64,000 nucleotides of DNA from Pseudorasbora parva (taxonomy: Eukaryota; Chordata; Actinopteri; Cypriniformes; Gobionidae), in assembly GCF_024679245.1 (NCBI RefSeq), contig NC_090188.1, positions 37,540,992 through 37,604,991 on the forward strand, written 5' to 3'. Each line of letters begins with the position of its first letter. Position 1 is the first letter of the stretch. Below the pieces are notes generated by a model. It worked only from the letters and a program-made list of their open reading frames with translations, was not told the DNA's origin and did no database searches. The position numbers and the translations under genes were made by a program. This document shows positions 43,801 to 63,823 of this stretch, piece by piece.

Positions 43801-46295
43801 TTATACGCTAACACTGTGCTCAGATTACAATACTTTGCAGATAATTATGTAGCAGGCAATGGCAAAGCTGCTATTGGTCATCTAGGAGTATTGATACCAA
43901 TAACAGAAACTAATAATAAGTTCAGACCATCTGGCTTAAGTCACCCTCGCCGTCCACATTAGACGTTAAAGTCGGGCGCGGGGCTTAACGTTACCCGGTG
44001 CTGTTTTTGCTGACATATGAGCTCGCAGACGATGTTTTTCCCTCGCGTGGACATTGTGGATGCTCGCAGCATGTGAGGAAAAACCAAGGGGGTAATCCAG
44101 CGCTCGGAAAGCGTTCCACCCCTAGGGGCGGCCATTGCTAACCAAGCCATCACCTGCTGTTAGCATCCCATTGACTCCCATTCATTTTTGAGTCACTTTG
44201 ACAGTGAATAACTTTACATCTGAGCCGTTTAAAGACTCCATTTGTCCATTGTTTATTTCTAAAGAAACACGATAATGCATAAAAGGCTCCGTTACCTTGT
44301 ATCTTACACTATCGCCCTGTAGAAGCTGTTTTTGTAAAAATAGGCTAACGATTGCGTCATAACCAACGCGACTCTGTCGCACAGTTGAGAAATTACCGTA
44401 TAGACCTGAGGAGACGCTCGCAGGCAATCTTTTACTGTCTATAAGACAGTCGGGGGGACGTGGAGACATAAAGTCTGATAAAGTCAAGGGAGAAGAATGG
44501 GGAGAAGCCCATAGTGAGCCAAAAGCAACGGGAGAAAATATTTAAACAACGCGATTCACATTTCACTTTCCACAACTACTAGAAGACCTACAGCTGTCAG
44601 ACAGGAGGCTCACGTCACATCTACGTCGTCAAGCTCAGTCTGAGCCTGCGCAGTTCGCTCAGCCATCAGGAAGGGAGTGCCCCTAGGTTGACTTTATTAT
44701 TTCGCCGTAGACGTCAATGGGGTCGCTCTGTCCATTTCTTTTACTGTCTATGGGAAAAACATGACGTGAGCACGTTTCTCACACCTCCCTCTCACAATAT
44801 TTTTTAAACATACAAAATCAAAAAAATCGGGAGTCAGCTTGATTTTCACCAGCATGGCTGTCCCCTATTGCCAAATCATGCACAACAATGTCACAGGCTA
44901 GATCTATGAGTATTATGTTTTCTATCTAAAGCTAACAGCAACACTGAGTCTCTGGTTTGAGTCTCCAGTCTCTGTTTAACGCGAACGCTCGTGTGTGTGT
45001 TCGCCTGGATCGCCTCAGTTACGGTGTTCAGTTCACGCGAGTTTCTCCGAGCTGATTGTCTGACGGATCCTCGACCGGCCGTCACACTCCGCTGCGGCCG
45101 AGCCACAGACAGTATAACGTGTTATTGTGATCCTTTATTCACTCATTCTGTGTTATGGGTTTATTTTGTGCCGATTCACCGTCTATAGTGTGAGGATGTA
45201 TGACGTTTTGAGTATGTATTTGAGTGAACGATGTATATACGCTTGAATAAAATATACATTATCAGCACATAATTCCTGACTTGTGTTTATGTAGCCTACA
45301 TACTTTGTATTAATCAATGTTGAAATTGATTAATGTAAAAACAATAGCCAAGAAGCATTGCGTGTGGGTATTTAATCATTTAATATCCTTTAACTACATG
45401 AGTATTGCAATGTTAAACTTCATCATATCGCTGATAATCCGCGGTGTAAAGTGAACACACACACACACACACCACCGTGTGTGTCAAAGCAGATGCAGAA
45501 GTGAAGTACCGTCTCTTCACCTGCACAAAACGCCACAATGCAGCTTTTCTAACTTTTTTTTTTAGGAAACCTGTGGACTCAATGTCTTGACAGGCTTGAC
45601 ACTATCATTTTCCATGACAATGATAAATTTAAATAGAAAAACTACCGAAAATACACTGATTACTACAGAATACCAACCTATTCTGCACTGGGCCAATGCA
45701 GAGCTTGGCAGACGACTCCCTGTCGTGACGTAATATGACGCGATGTTGAAAAAAACAGCGGTTTTACAAACAGCCAACGAAACGGCCACTTTATCTGCTA
45801 AATTTGTGCTCATGTCTTTTAAAAACATTTTAAATCCTGCATTACCTTTTCATATGGCATTTTCATGCAAGGTTATATGTTTATCTCAAAAAAATCTTAA
45901 CCTGCTATATGCTCTTTAATGTCAAAGTGAACTATCCCTTTAAGCTTAGGCTAAGCCCTGTCTTTGAAGCCGGGCCTTAAAGCATGTTAAGCGACTTCAT
46001 GTTTATCTTTGTAGACTGTTCCTATTATTTGCATTTCTACAACGACGCATGACATGTAGGGGCAAATAAAATCAGTTCTGCAAATTTATATTCTGATATA
46101 TTTTCTTATTGTTAAATATTTCAGTGTTTTAATAGCAAGACAAAATCCTTGTGTTTTTTAAAGGGTTGTTTTGCCCTATATTAAACACAGACTTTTTACC
46201 TCTTTCCAGTTAGAATTAGTTTTCAGGCAGATGCAAAGATACTTCATAGCGACTAGAAATGAGCATAAAAAGTAAATATATTTATTTATTTAAAA

Positions 46296-46357
<62 letters not shown>

Positions 46358-46810
46358 AATAAATAAATAAATAAATAAATAAAATTGCCCGGCCCCAGAG
46401 AACGTTTTCTCTAATGTGCTGAGTTTTTCTACCTTTTACCTGTATGCGTCCCTGAACTAAAACAAGGGAGTAAATTATTACAACATGGCCATTTAGTGAA
46501 AAAGGGAACAAATTATGTTTTTTATACAATTGAATGGCTAATGTAATTGTTCTTGGCCTTTTTGTCTTGTAGTGATTTCTGGAACCATGTACTAAAAAGC
46601 GTCTTTTTTTTTGCCGTCTAGCTGCTCGACCACTGCTTAGCACCAGACACCTCAGGGGACGGCACAGGATGTGACAACATGACCTGTATAATCATCACCT
46701 TCTCCCCGCACCTCGGGAGCAACGTAGCTGAGAGCACCAAGAAGCGAAAGCCGGAGGAAACCACGGCAGAGGAAAATGGCAACGACAGCAAAAAATCCAA
46801 AACTGAATAG
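32619..46810 (+). CDS. ppm1g: Protein phosphatase 1G (PP2C family), ten coding exons, 536 aa
   Basis: The coding sequence is join(32619-32729, 32975-33044, 36175-36260, 36535-36658, 38640-39079, 39314-39442, 39833-40067, 40687-40816, 41231-41327, 46622-46810). All introns are GT-AG and all phases agree. PPM1G is a nuclear Mn/Mg-dependent Ser/Thr phosphatase linked to spliceosome assembly and histone exchange. Visible features are an N-terminal MGAYLSQP with Gly2 for possible myristoylation, metal-binding E37-D38 and DGHGG (57-61), NAGDSRCV in exon 7, ACDGIW with D439, and GCDNMTC with D492. The catalytic domain is split by an acidic insert (about 263-315, runs of Glu/Asp from exons 5 and 6), the family's distinguishing trait. 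A basic KKRK patch near the C-terminus is a likely nuclear signal. The length is close to the mammalian protein (about 546). The ninth intron (5.3 kb) and the second (3.1 kb) hold transposon insertions. Confidence 0.96.
33045..36174. other. ppm1g intron 2 with repeat content
   Basis: A probable non-autonomous element spans about 33505-35118. Its left end is ttaaaagattagtttacttt and its right end, reversed, is ttaaaggaattgttcaccca; these are diverged relatives of the TTCACCC family. Inside it, a cacgggattcctgtgggatt-rich stretch (34470-34600) looks like another repeat. The rest (35240-35440, with gctctgattggtca) also resembles dispersed DNA. No exon is seen. Confidence 0.45.
36659..38639. other. 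ppm1g intron 4
   Basis: About 2 kb, mostly without recognised features. At 38197 a single end of the TTCACCC repeat family (aagggatagttcacccaaag) is present without a clear partner. Confidence 0.45.
40870..40893. repeat. Poly-A run in ppm1g intron 8
   Basis: About 24 A residues just after the exon 8 donor. No retrogene or SINE body is attached that I can recognise. Confidence 0.85.
41867..41990. repeat. Single end of a TTCACCC-family repeat in ppm1g intron 9
   Basis: It begins ttaaagggatagtttaccc, followed by the tactcatcctcatgttgctt stretch typical of the family. No matching right end was located nearby, so it is probably truncated. Confidence 0.55.
42801..45976. mobile_element. Nested DNA elements in ppm1g intron 9
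   Basis: The outer ends are ggcccccggtttcacagtca and, reversed, ggcccggcttcaaagacagg, remnants of an old MITE. Just inside, a second element starts taaaaggaaagttcacttt (about 42825) and, reversed, taaagggatagttcacttt (to about 45943), so it interrupted the first. Its left part contains a large hairpin (42870-43370) and its centre the 668-bp element at 44085. No transposase is readable. Confidence 0.7.
44085..44752 (-). mobile_element. 668-bp non-autonomous element, copy 1
   Basis: It is flanked by the perfect 8-bp duplication ggaaaaac (44077-44084, 44753-44760). It is the same length as, and clearly homologous in reverse orientation to, the copy at 54612. The ends are catagacagtaaaag and caagggggtaatc, with almost no terminal inverted repeat. 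The 8-bp duplication suggests hAT or another 8-bp class. A 101-codon frame (44182-44487, - strand) is largely shared with the other copy but has no known domain. Confidence 0.88.
46304..46383. repeat. (TA)n and (AAAT)n microsatellites
   Basis: About 24 TA units followed by about seven AAAT units, near the end of ppm1g intron 9. Confidence 0.9.
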
Positions 46811-47377
46811 AAGAGCTGTCGTTGAATGTGCTGATTGCTTTGAGGACACCTTCCCCTTTTGAATTCAGACCACTTGGAAAAATTTTAAGAATAGCTCCCT
46901 GAGAAAGAGCGTTTAAGTTTTAAACTATTCAAAGACGCAAGCAACTAGAACTGTTAAGCCAGACCGTTTGTTCTTTTGTTGTTCTGTTTTATTTAACAGG
47001 CCCGTCTATAATTGCTAATGGAATGAAGAGCAGAATGAAGACACAAGTCTGTGCTCCTGATGTATTTCTCGTCCATCATAGCCTTGTTTATGTACATAGT
47101 GTTTTTCCAGTAACTTCAACTTGATTTTTTTGTTTTTTTTTAATAGTGGTTCATTGTGTCAGTAATTGTGACCTTTTCTCTGGACACCAGTAGGTTTATG
47201 TAATTGATCAAATACATTTTTTTAAAATAACTTGATAGATGCTGGTCTATTTTTTTTTCCTGATAAAGCCATCATCCAGATGAGGGATGAAATAATCCTG
47301 TAGAAATGATGATGATTGACATTCCTTTCTCCCTTGTTTCATGCTTGCGCAGAACATTGATCCGAATGTCTAATAAA
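46811..47377 (+). other. ppm1g: Probable ppm1g 3' UTR ending at a polyadenylation signal
   Basis: AATAAA occurs at 47372-47377, giving a 3' UTR of about 0.57 kb. Further AATAAA motifs at 48044-48049 and 48715-48720 could extend it. Which is used cannot be told from the sequence. Confidence 0.5.
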
Positions 47378-48068
47378 TGTGCTTCTTTCCTTTGAATCGT
47401 GCGGACTGAAGGCTGACATTGGGATCAATGTGAAAGAATTCAGCAAACTGCATTTAGAGTGGAAGTCCTCACCGCAAAGCTAGTTTTCTTTCTCATTCAC
47501 AGGAAGCATCCATTTCATTCATTTAAGGTTTATATACAACGTATTTTGGAATATATATTTTGGTACTTTTTCAGAACATCTTTGTGGGTTGTACAGGGAA
47601 ACGATAAGTCATTGCTCAGAACTACAGCCTTTTCTTTATCAATAAACAAGTGGAGACAAGTACTGCAATGCTGTTTTTCTTGTGGGGAATTGGGGCTTAA
47701 GCAGCGAGGACATTTTGTTTTTTGAATTGACCTATATCTGTACAGTTCTTTCTAATCTGGCCAGCAATAATAGATCCACATTTTCAGCCTTTTGAGGAGG
47801 ATCTGCGCGTATGGGAGGTGTGCGGGGGGGAAATATCTGACCATTTTTATTCAAATCTAAAGGCTGCAGTCATAGGGTGTTAAGTGTTTGAGTGTGATTT
47901 ATTCATCATCTTAGACCACTGTAAATAGTCTAGTACTGTATGAGTAAAGTTTGATGACAAACTTTAAAGTTGGTTTGAGAAAGCCAGAACCGAAATAGCT
48001 GTAGTGGGAAGGTTTACTTTTTAAGTTTGAAGGTTTTGAAGGCAATAAAGTCTCTCAGAAAATTAGAT

Positions 48069-48445
48069 TAGATTTAACATGTTTTAATAGGTTCATAGCA
48101 TGTTTTAACACATTGGTAGCATGAATTAGCATGTTTTATTTTTAACATGTTGGTATGTTTTGGCAATACTAACAGTATTTATAATGTTAGCATGATTTAG
48201 CCTTTTGTTAGTGGTTTATTATGAATTAGCATGTTGCTAACCCGTTTTTAACATGAATCAGCATTGTTTAACATGTTGCTAATATGTTTTGACATGTTAA
48301 CATGAATTATCAGGTTTGCTAGAATGATTTAACATTAATTAGCACGTTGCTTACATGATTTCAGCTTATTAATATCATACGTGTCACTAGCACGGTGTTA
48401 GCATGGATTCATATTTTGCTAGCATGAATTGGCATGTTGCTAACG
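48069..48445. repeat. Degenerate minisatellite (ttagcatgttgctaacatg type)
   Basis: Roughly 20 imperfect units built from tagcatg, aacatg and gttgctaac follow one another downstream of ppm1g. Individual units are rich in short inverted repeats. Confidence 0.7.
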
Positions 48446-49095
48446 ATTATTAATAATAGGCTTAAATAGTTGATCAGTAAGCTGGCTTTCATTCATGGAC
48501 CTTTTATGCTCTCATTTTAATTGAGAGGCTTTATCGAATACTACTTTTAAAATTAAAATAAATGACCATCAGTCACAGCACTTAGAGTGCATGCATTATA
48601 ACATACTGATGTTCAGAATAAATTTAATGGACAATAATGTTTGTATATTTGTGTATATATAGCCTACCATATGCCGATGCACTTTCAAGGAACTTTGTCA
48701 TGCAAGTATGGATAAATAAAACTCTTTCTTTCAATGAGTTTTCAAACTTTATGACCTGCTTTACATATTTTGGGTTAACTAATACTTGAATGTATGAATG
48801 CCATTACATTAGACTGAGTTATGAAATGTTAGTGGATCATGTTGATAGTTAATGTGATTCTCTACACCTCTGATAGGACGTGACTCCGAAATGTATTTTA
48901 CAAGTTATTTATAAGTCAGGCTCGTGTCGTGTCCATGTATTTTTGAGGCTAGTTGATATTGAAAAACAGATAAAATACACAATGAGAATACTTCAGAAAG
49001 ATCATTCAGATTCTTTACAGATTTAAACAAAAACTAAAAACAAAAACAGCCTGATTCTGCTCTTGTCATTGGTCAGTTCTTCAGCCAGACTTCCT

Positions 49096-58099
<9,004 letters not shown>

Positions 58100-58422
58100 A
58101 TGAATGAGCCCGAGGGACTGCGGTTCAGGAGGTTGAACAGACCTCAAATAATTACAGACGAAACCCATGAACCTCAGTACAAAAGCACAAGGTAAGACAT
58201 GCCTACCTGCCTTCATGGGAAACATTACATGCACTTGATTCATTTAATTTATGTGAAACCTGTCTTCTTCATATAAATGTAGCATGTTGTTGTTGTGCGT
58301 TGCAGCACTTACAGTGGGAAGGTGTTTCGTGTGACATTACTCACACTGGTGGCTTTCCTGCTCTTCCCACTGTTGGTGGTCATTTTCCTGTTTGAGTCTC
58401 CCATTCAACCAGAGGCGTTCAG
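58100..58422 (+). CDS. apmap: Adipocyte plasma membrane-associated protein, first two coding exons (gene continues past the window)
   Basis: Exons 58100-58191 and 58306-58422 have GT-AG borders and matching phase (AG|C across the junction). They give the first 69 residues plus two bases of the next codon. The sequence opens MNEPEGLRFRRLNRPQIITD, has a single membrane anchor at about residues 40-60 (TLLTLVAFLLFPLLVVIFLF), then ESPIQPEAF. This matches the N-terminus of vertebrate APMAP, a type II membrane glycoprotein with a strictosidine-synthase-like six-blade propeller and arylesterase activity. The propeller exons are absent: from 58423 to the window end no further exon fits, so intron 2 exceeds 5.5 kb. 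A good donor (gtgagc) closes exon 2. Confidence 0.93.
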
Positions 58423-59043
58423 GTGAGCTTTCAGCTCTTTTCACAATGATCTCCTTAATCATGCACTGGCAAACACAAGTCACACAGTATTTCAGATATT
58501 CAGGGATTCCTCAGGACAGTTCCTGGACATACAAGTTTGTATTTGAAAGTCATACACTTTATGAAAAAAATGTAGGTCTAAATTATAATTTTTTTATAGC
58601 AACGCATGTACGATATGGTCTTATAACGCATGCAACAACATGTGTGTGTAATGATGTATAAGTTACAGAGAGGAGTACATGTGGACATTGTGTCATGCAG
58701 CATTGCTCAGATACCATGCGCTATTGTCATTGGTCCTACTCAGTGTTTATTGCTAAATGTCAGTTGTAAAGTTTATTACAAAATACCAAAAATAACGTAT
58801 TGTTAGTTGCTGGAAATGCAAGCTGTTGCAATCCTTAACAAGCCCTATTTTGCGTTGTATAAACCTCCTTCTTTTTTAGACTTCATATGCTAGTTATAAT
58901 CCTATAATAAGGATTTTTATCCCCCAACTGATAATGATATCTTTTAATCATCTCAAATGTCATTCCAACCCTTTATAAATTTAGCTTCTGCTTTTCACAT
59001 AACTGATTTCCGATTTATAACGGCAAGTTCAAAAAGAAAAAAC
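58423..59043. other. apmap intron 2, proximal part
   Basis: AT-rich with no recognised feature. An 89-codon frame overlapping exon 2 is a shadow. Confidence 0.45.
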
Positions 59044-60170
59044 TTAAGGGGGGGATGCTGTTTCATTTATACTGAGCTTTTTACACTGTTAAAGACTTGG
59101 ATTTCCATCCTAAACATGGACAAAGTTTAAAAAAATAAGTTGGACATTTGATGGAGTATTTTTGTTTTAAAAATTCTCCTTCCGGTTTCTCACAAGTTTC
59201 GGAGAGGTTTTTCGAGTATGGGTCCGCTTGACGTCAACGGGTCGTAATGTCCTTGTATGGGCCGTACGGGCTCTTCTCCCGGAAGGGCGCGCGTGCGTCG
59301 ACCAGAGCGAGAGAACAAATGCACGCCCATAAACACTGCTCTCACTGCTGTCTCAGGACTTCACCAAATCAACAACGTCACAAAAGAAGTGTGGTTTTGA
59401 TGGAGCTGTGACGGTAAAGGTTCCCGGTCGTGCTTTGGAAGCAGGCGCTGAGTAAAGCTGCTTCAAATGTCTATGTTGTTGGCTATCGTCGCGTAAGTAA
59501 ACATCAGTAAATAACACGATCGTATAGATAATTTATCAATGGAGCATGCGATCTATGGTGTGTGTTTAAATACATTTGTTTAGCTGACCACTATAGATGT
59601 CAGTTTGTTTATTGTAAAACCACTCAAACATAAAGCTAGAGGACGTTCTCACAAAGCACATTCAAATGCGCATTGTTGTTCTATGTATAACGTTACACTA
59701 GTCTGGCGTGCAAAAGCGTTTTGCTTGTGATTGCTAAGGTTTAGTCGCATACAATAGTCCATAAACCAAATCATGTCCTCATAATCCAAAAGTAAACACA
59801 CACAAATGTTGACAGGCCACTAAATACAGTAACGTTACATACCACAGAGACGGACGTCCTGCTGTTGTTGTTTCTCCTGTTCAATTTATTTCAGCTTCCG
59901 GATCTGATTCTGGATCATATATGTATTAGTTGAATCTGATTGATAGCCATGGTTTATTTAGGGTAACGTTTTCTTTTCCACGCTTGAGGATGTCGCAGCT
60001 TTCAGACGCTCTCATGCAGTAGCTGCACGCGCTCGTGATTCTTTAGCTCCGCCCACACGATACGCCTCCAATAGTGTCGCCAAATAGTGGAAAAAAGAAG
60101 TTTGTCTGTGTCATGTTGTATGCCAGATTTATTCAAATGGGTCTGAAGGGATGACCCCCCCCCCCCCCAC
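59044..60170. repeat. Probable dispersed repeat in apmap intron 2
   Basis: It begins taagggggggatgctgtttc and ends around gaagggatgaccccccccc, which are rough mirror images at the extreme ends. Internal stretches such as acactgttaaagacttgg and cacaagtttcggagagg are reminiscent of an abundant cyprinid repeat. There is no second copy in the window and no intact coding capacity. Confidence 0.45.
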
Positions 60171-60175
60171 CATCA

Positions 60176-60215
<40 letters not shown>
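60155..60215. repeat. Poly-C and (CA)n microsatellites
   Basis: Fourteen C residues, a short spacer, then about 18 CA units. Confidence 0.9.
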
Positions 60216-60217
<2 letters not shown>

Positions 60218-60856
60218 TTAGCAGTATTTTATATAACTTCAAAGGGTTTCCTGTAAAATGACACCAGCATTTTTAACTTAGACCACTGTATGTGTGTATG
60301 GGAAGCTTTTCAATTTGGGTAGGCCAAATCCAGGCGGAAACGTATACATGACAGTGTCATTCCCGACCCTGTACAGGTTCCATGGGGTTTAAGTTAACGT
60401 GACAAGACAAAAGAGAACATGCTGTCTGTGAATGTCCTGACTGTGTGAGACACATGATCCACAGAAAGACACCAGTATCGTGTGCACAGACAGTGCCAGA
60501 ATCCAGTTCTCTTTTGCTCTAACAAACAATAATACATAATTGTGCCAAAATGCCTGTTTTGTGGAGCATTCTAGACCATCTTAAATTAATTAAATAAAGT
60601 CTTGAATGGACTTAGAGTTGTGAGAAAATGAGATGTGTGTGTGTCAGCGCGTCAGACCTGAGTAATGTTCAGCAGTGGCAGACTAATACTGTCTGTCATT
60701 AATGTTAATCAAAGGACATGGAAAACAGAGAAAACTGTAGATTTAGTAAGGATTAATCTAGATTTAATTTCATTTTTATGCAGTGCAGACTTTGAGAAAT
60801 GTATTACATTTCAGTGCATTTTCTACCAGGAAGGAAGGACTCGGGTATATATGACA
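60216..60856. other. apmap intron 2, unassigned part
   Basis: No exon, repeat end or RNA is recognised. Confidence 0.45.
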
Positions 60857-61952
60857 TTTTGGCCACTAGGGGTCACTCATTCAAAATAATAACAACAGAC
60901 GTACTTTGATGACGTCGGGAAAGTGCGTGGGCTCATGGGAGTTGTTGTCATTATTGCCACTGTCAACCAGCGAATCTGGCATCTCCAGCAGAAAACATGT
61001 TCACTGACAAGGTAATTGTTATATTACATCTCTATTATTGTTAAGGTTAGTTACGGCTTTTCACTTTATGTAATGTCAATCTAATGAAATAGCAGCGAGC
61101 TACCGTTACTTAACAAACTTATCAGTAACGTTAGATAATGTGCGAGACAGAATGTTGTGCGGGCGGTCGCTATGCCAACATACCTATAAGTTGGTAGGCT
61201 ATGTTGACATATTAACCGCGCATCATAATTTGAGTTACTCAAATTATAGATATGTTGACATGGCATCCGCGATTGTCGAACATTCTGTATATCAACTCTT
61301 CAATAAGGAAATAAATTTCAATTTAGTTTATCATTACCAACATAAAACAGTAAATGAGAGAACCAGCACCAGCAATACGTTGTTCATTGGAACACGCGCT
61401 GTGTCGCTCCCCACGTTCATCAATCATTCTAATAAACATTTATTTTGGAACTCAGAGATATATGAATAAGTAGATCATTATTAAATCGATATTATATGTA
61501 GCTAGTATTAACATATGATAAAAGTGACGGTCACCTTATATTAATTGACCAAGATAGTGGCATATTACCTTATGAAGCTAACGTTACTTTCTCCAGCTAC
61601 ATATAAAACCAATAATAGCTAGTCCATCTGCGTTTTACACATGACATCATCGTGTCACCAAATATACGGATAGAAATACTTTTGAATCAGTTTTTTAAAA
61701 AATAGCTCTTTCAGTCTCCAAAAACAGAGAATCCGCCTGTTTGAAAAGCCGATACAAAATGTATAACATTACGTATTCAGCTAAACGCGTCTCAATGTGG
61801 TCAAGATCGCTATGCAATATGCAAACATTAGGGCTGGGACAACGCGTCGACGTCATCGATGACGTCGACGCAAAAAATACGTCGACGCAAAATATGCGCG
61901 TCGATTCGTCAGATTCAAAATAAAGATGGCGGCGCCGGAGAGTAGTAGCAAC

Positions 61953-62015
61953 CATAGATGTACATAATAAAGTATATTATGTAATTAAGTATATTATTTA
62001 TTATGTATATCTATG
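61953..62015. mobile_element. 63-bp palindromic MITE inside the hAT
   Basis: It starts catagatgtacataataaa and, reversed from the right end, catagatatacataataaa (one mismatch in 19). It is flanked by the perfect 8-bp duplication gtagcaac (61945-61952, 62016-62023). It is almost all inverted repeat and is the youngest layer of a three-level nest. Confidence 0.88.
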
Positions 62016-63096
62016 GTAGCAACACGAGTGGCTCCTCAGACTTTTAGAAGTGCAAGGCTTGCGGGTTGGCCACAGTCTATGGGGTTGGCGCGCGGTTGCG
62101 CACGGAGCATCACAGGCATGCGCGTCTGTGTTAAGAGCGCCTGCTCCAGGCGCGCACGCGTTTTGTTGTCACGGCTACATAAACAAATTTCTGCACACAG
62201 GAAGACAGATGTTTTGGTAATATTTGATGTATTTTAATCACAAAAACAAACGTTTGCATCAAGTGAAAGCATCGGACACATTGGCTACGTTACCTACATA
62301 ATAAGCTGTTTTAAATTTAAAATGTTCACTGTCTAATCGCGCTGATGTGACCGAGGGTATCCATCCTCTAAGTGAGCAGTTTCATCCCAGGACTATTCCG
62401 GTTTTAAACGGAGTATTGGCGCCCATAATGCACTCCACATGTAACTGTTTTCACTGTCATGCCGCGGATGCGCGTGGCGTTTCTGTTGCGGATCAGCCAC
62501 GGGGCTGCGTGGCGTTTTCTCTGCCTTTGCACACTAGAAGCGTGTCTGACGCGGCGCTGCTGCTGCTATTGATGCGGAGGGAAGCCCTATTCCTAATGTT
62601 AAACATAAATAGCCTACTGATACAGCAAAGAAAACGTCGGGAGTAGCCACATATCTATGGTATTGACGGCAAATACTAGGCTACAGAATATTTCGTTCTG
62701 TATTGACAGTTGCAATATTTCAAAATCGTTAATTGACGTTTTTTATTATTACAATTAGGCCTATATCTGCATTTATGTAAACCTACAGACTTTCAAACAT
62801 GAAAATGTAATTTAATCCCAACACACGTGAAAAATAGGCGCTCTTCTATTTCTAGCATGCACGCGTTTTCCGCGCGTCACAGTCAGTGTGCAAACTCCAA
62901 CCTGTTAACATGTGAGCCGAAACAAAACAAAACACGACACGCCACGCAGCCGAGACGCTCACGCTTGCAGTGTGTCCCCAGATTTGATTAACCAACTTGT
63001 TGATATTTAATCGATGGGCATAGCCTGTAGGCTGAGTTGCATACATAGAAAAATCGTATAATATGTTTCTTTGTTGTAGGTTAATACTTATTTATT

Positions 63097-63140
63097 TGTG
63101 TGTGTGTGTGTGTGTGTCTGTGTGTGTGTGTGTGTGTGTA
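63097..63140. repeat. (TG)n microsatellite
   Basis: About 21 TG units with one interruption, within the hAT element. Confidence 0.9.
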
Positions 63141-63451
63141 CTTTATGTTTTCAAGGTTTTATTGAATGCATTGCTCTTGAATAGTCTTACTTTGGAATTT
63201 TAAGAGCAATAAACATATATTGCAATGTTAAGGAATTCGTTTTTTCATTCAGATAATTAAATCAACATGTATAAATTGCTATTAGGCAATTAATGGGGAG
63301 ATAATCGATAATCGAATCGAATCGTAACCGAATCGGACAGGAAAAATTAATCGTTAGATTAATCGATGCATCAAAAAAATAATCGCTAGATTAATCGTTT
63401 AAAAAATAATCGTTTATCCCAGCCCTAGCAAACATACAGCATGTTATGATT

Positions 63452-63823
63452 AACATGCTTTAAACATATTAACATGCTTTAAACATTTTTTAAAGCATAA
63501 TAAATGTTAAAATTGATAGCTTTCAATTATACTGTAATGTTGAATGTCTATCATTAATGTTTTAAAAATCCGTTTAAATTGAGATATCAGTAGCAGTTTT
63601 AGTATCAGTGATACTGGCCTTCATTCATACAAAGATGCCATTACAACAAATATTTTAACATACATCTTTAAGTTGTTTCTACATTAATTTGGGGAGTGTC
63701 TGAAATTATTTCACTATAAAAATATGAAGAAAAAAGAAAGGTTGATTTAATTCGTAAAAACATTTTAACCAATTAACAGGACTAATATATTTTTATATTG
63801 GCTAGCTTTATTTTTACTCCGTG
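63452..63823. other. apmap intron 2, distal part
   Basis: AT-rich, with an imperfect duplication of taacatgctttaaaca (about 63451-63490). No exon found. Confidence 0.4.

Larger units (their letters stand above)
61829..63427. mobile_element. Non-autonomous hAT element (1.6 kb)
   Basis: It starts tagggctgggac and, reversed from the right end, tagggctgggat. It is flanked by the perfect 8-bp duplication gcaaacat (61821-61828, 63428-63435). The first copy of the host repeat has a single gcaaacat at 24712-24719, so the empty site is known. The left subterminal region is dense in gtcgacg motifs and the right in aatcg/taatcg motifs. The interior is GC-rich in parts (62030-62180) but carries no transposase frame. 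Confidence 0.93.
60857..63451. repeat. Second copy of the 23722-25292 repeat, split by a hAT insertion
   Basis: It aligns with about 23736-24744 of the first copy, in the same orientation, with a few small differences. The alignment is interrupted at 61829-63427. It is truncated at both ends relative to the first copy. The 109-codon frame starting at 61140 corresponds to the one at 24038 and is not thought to be a gene. Confidence 0.88.
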
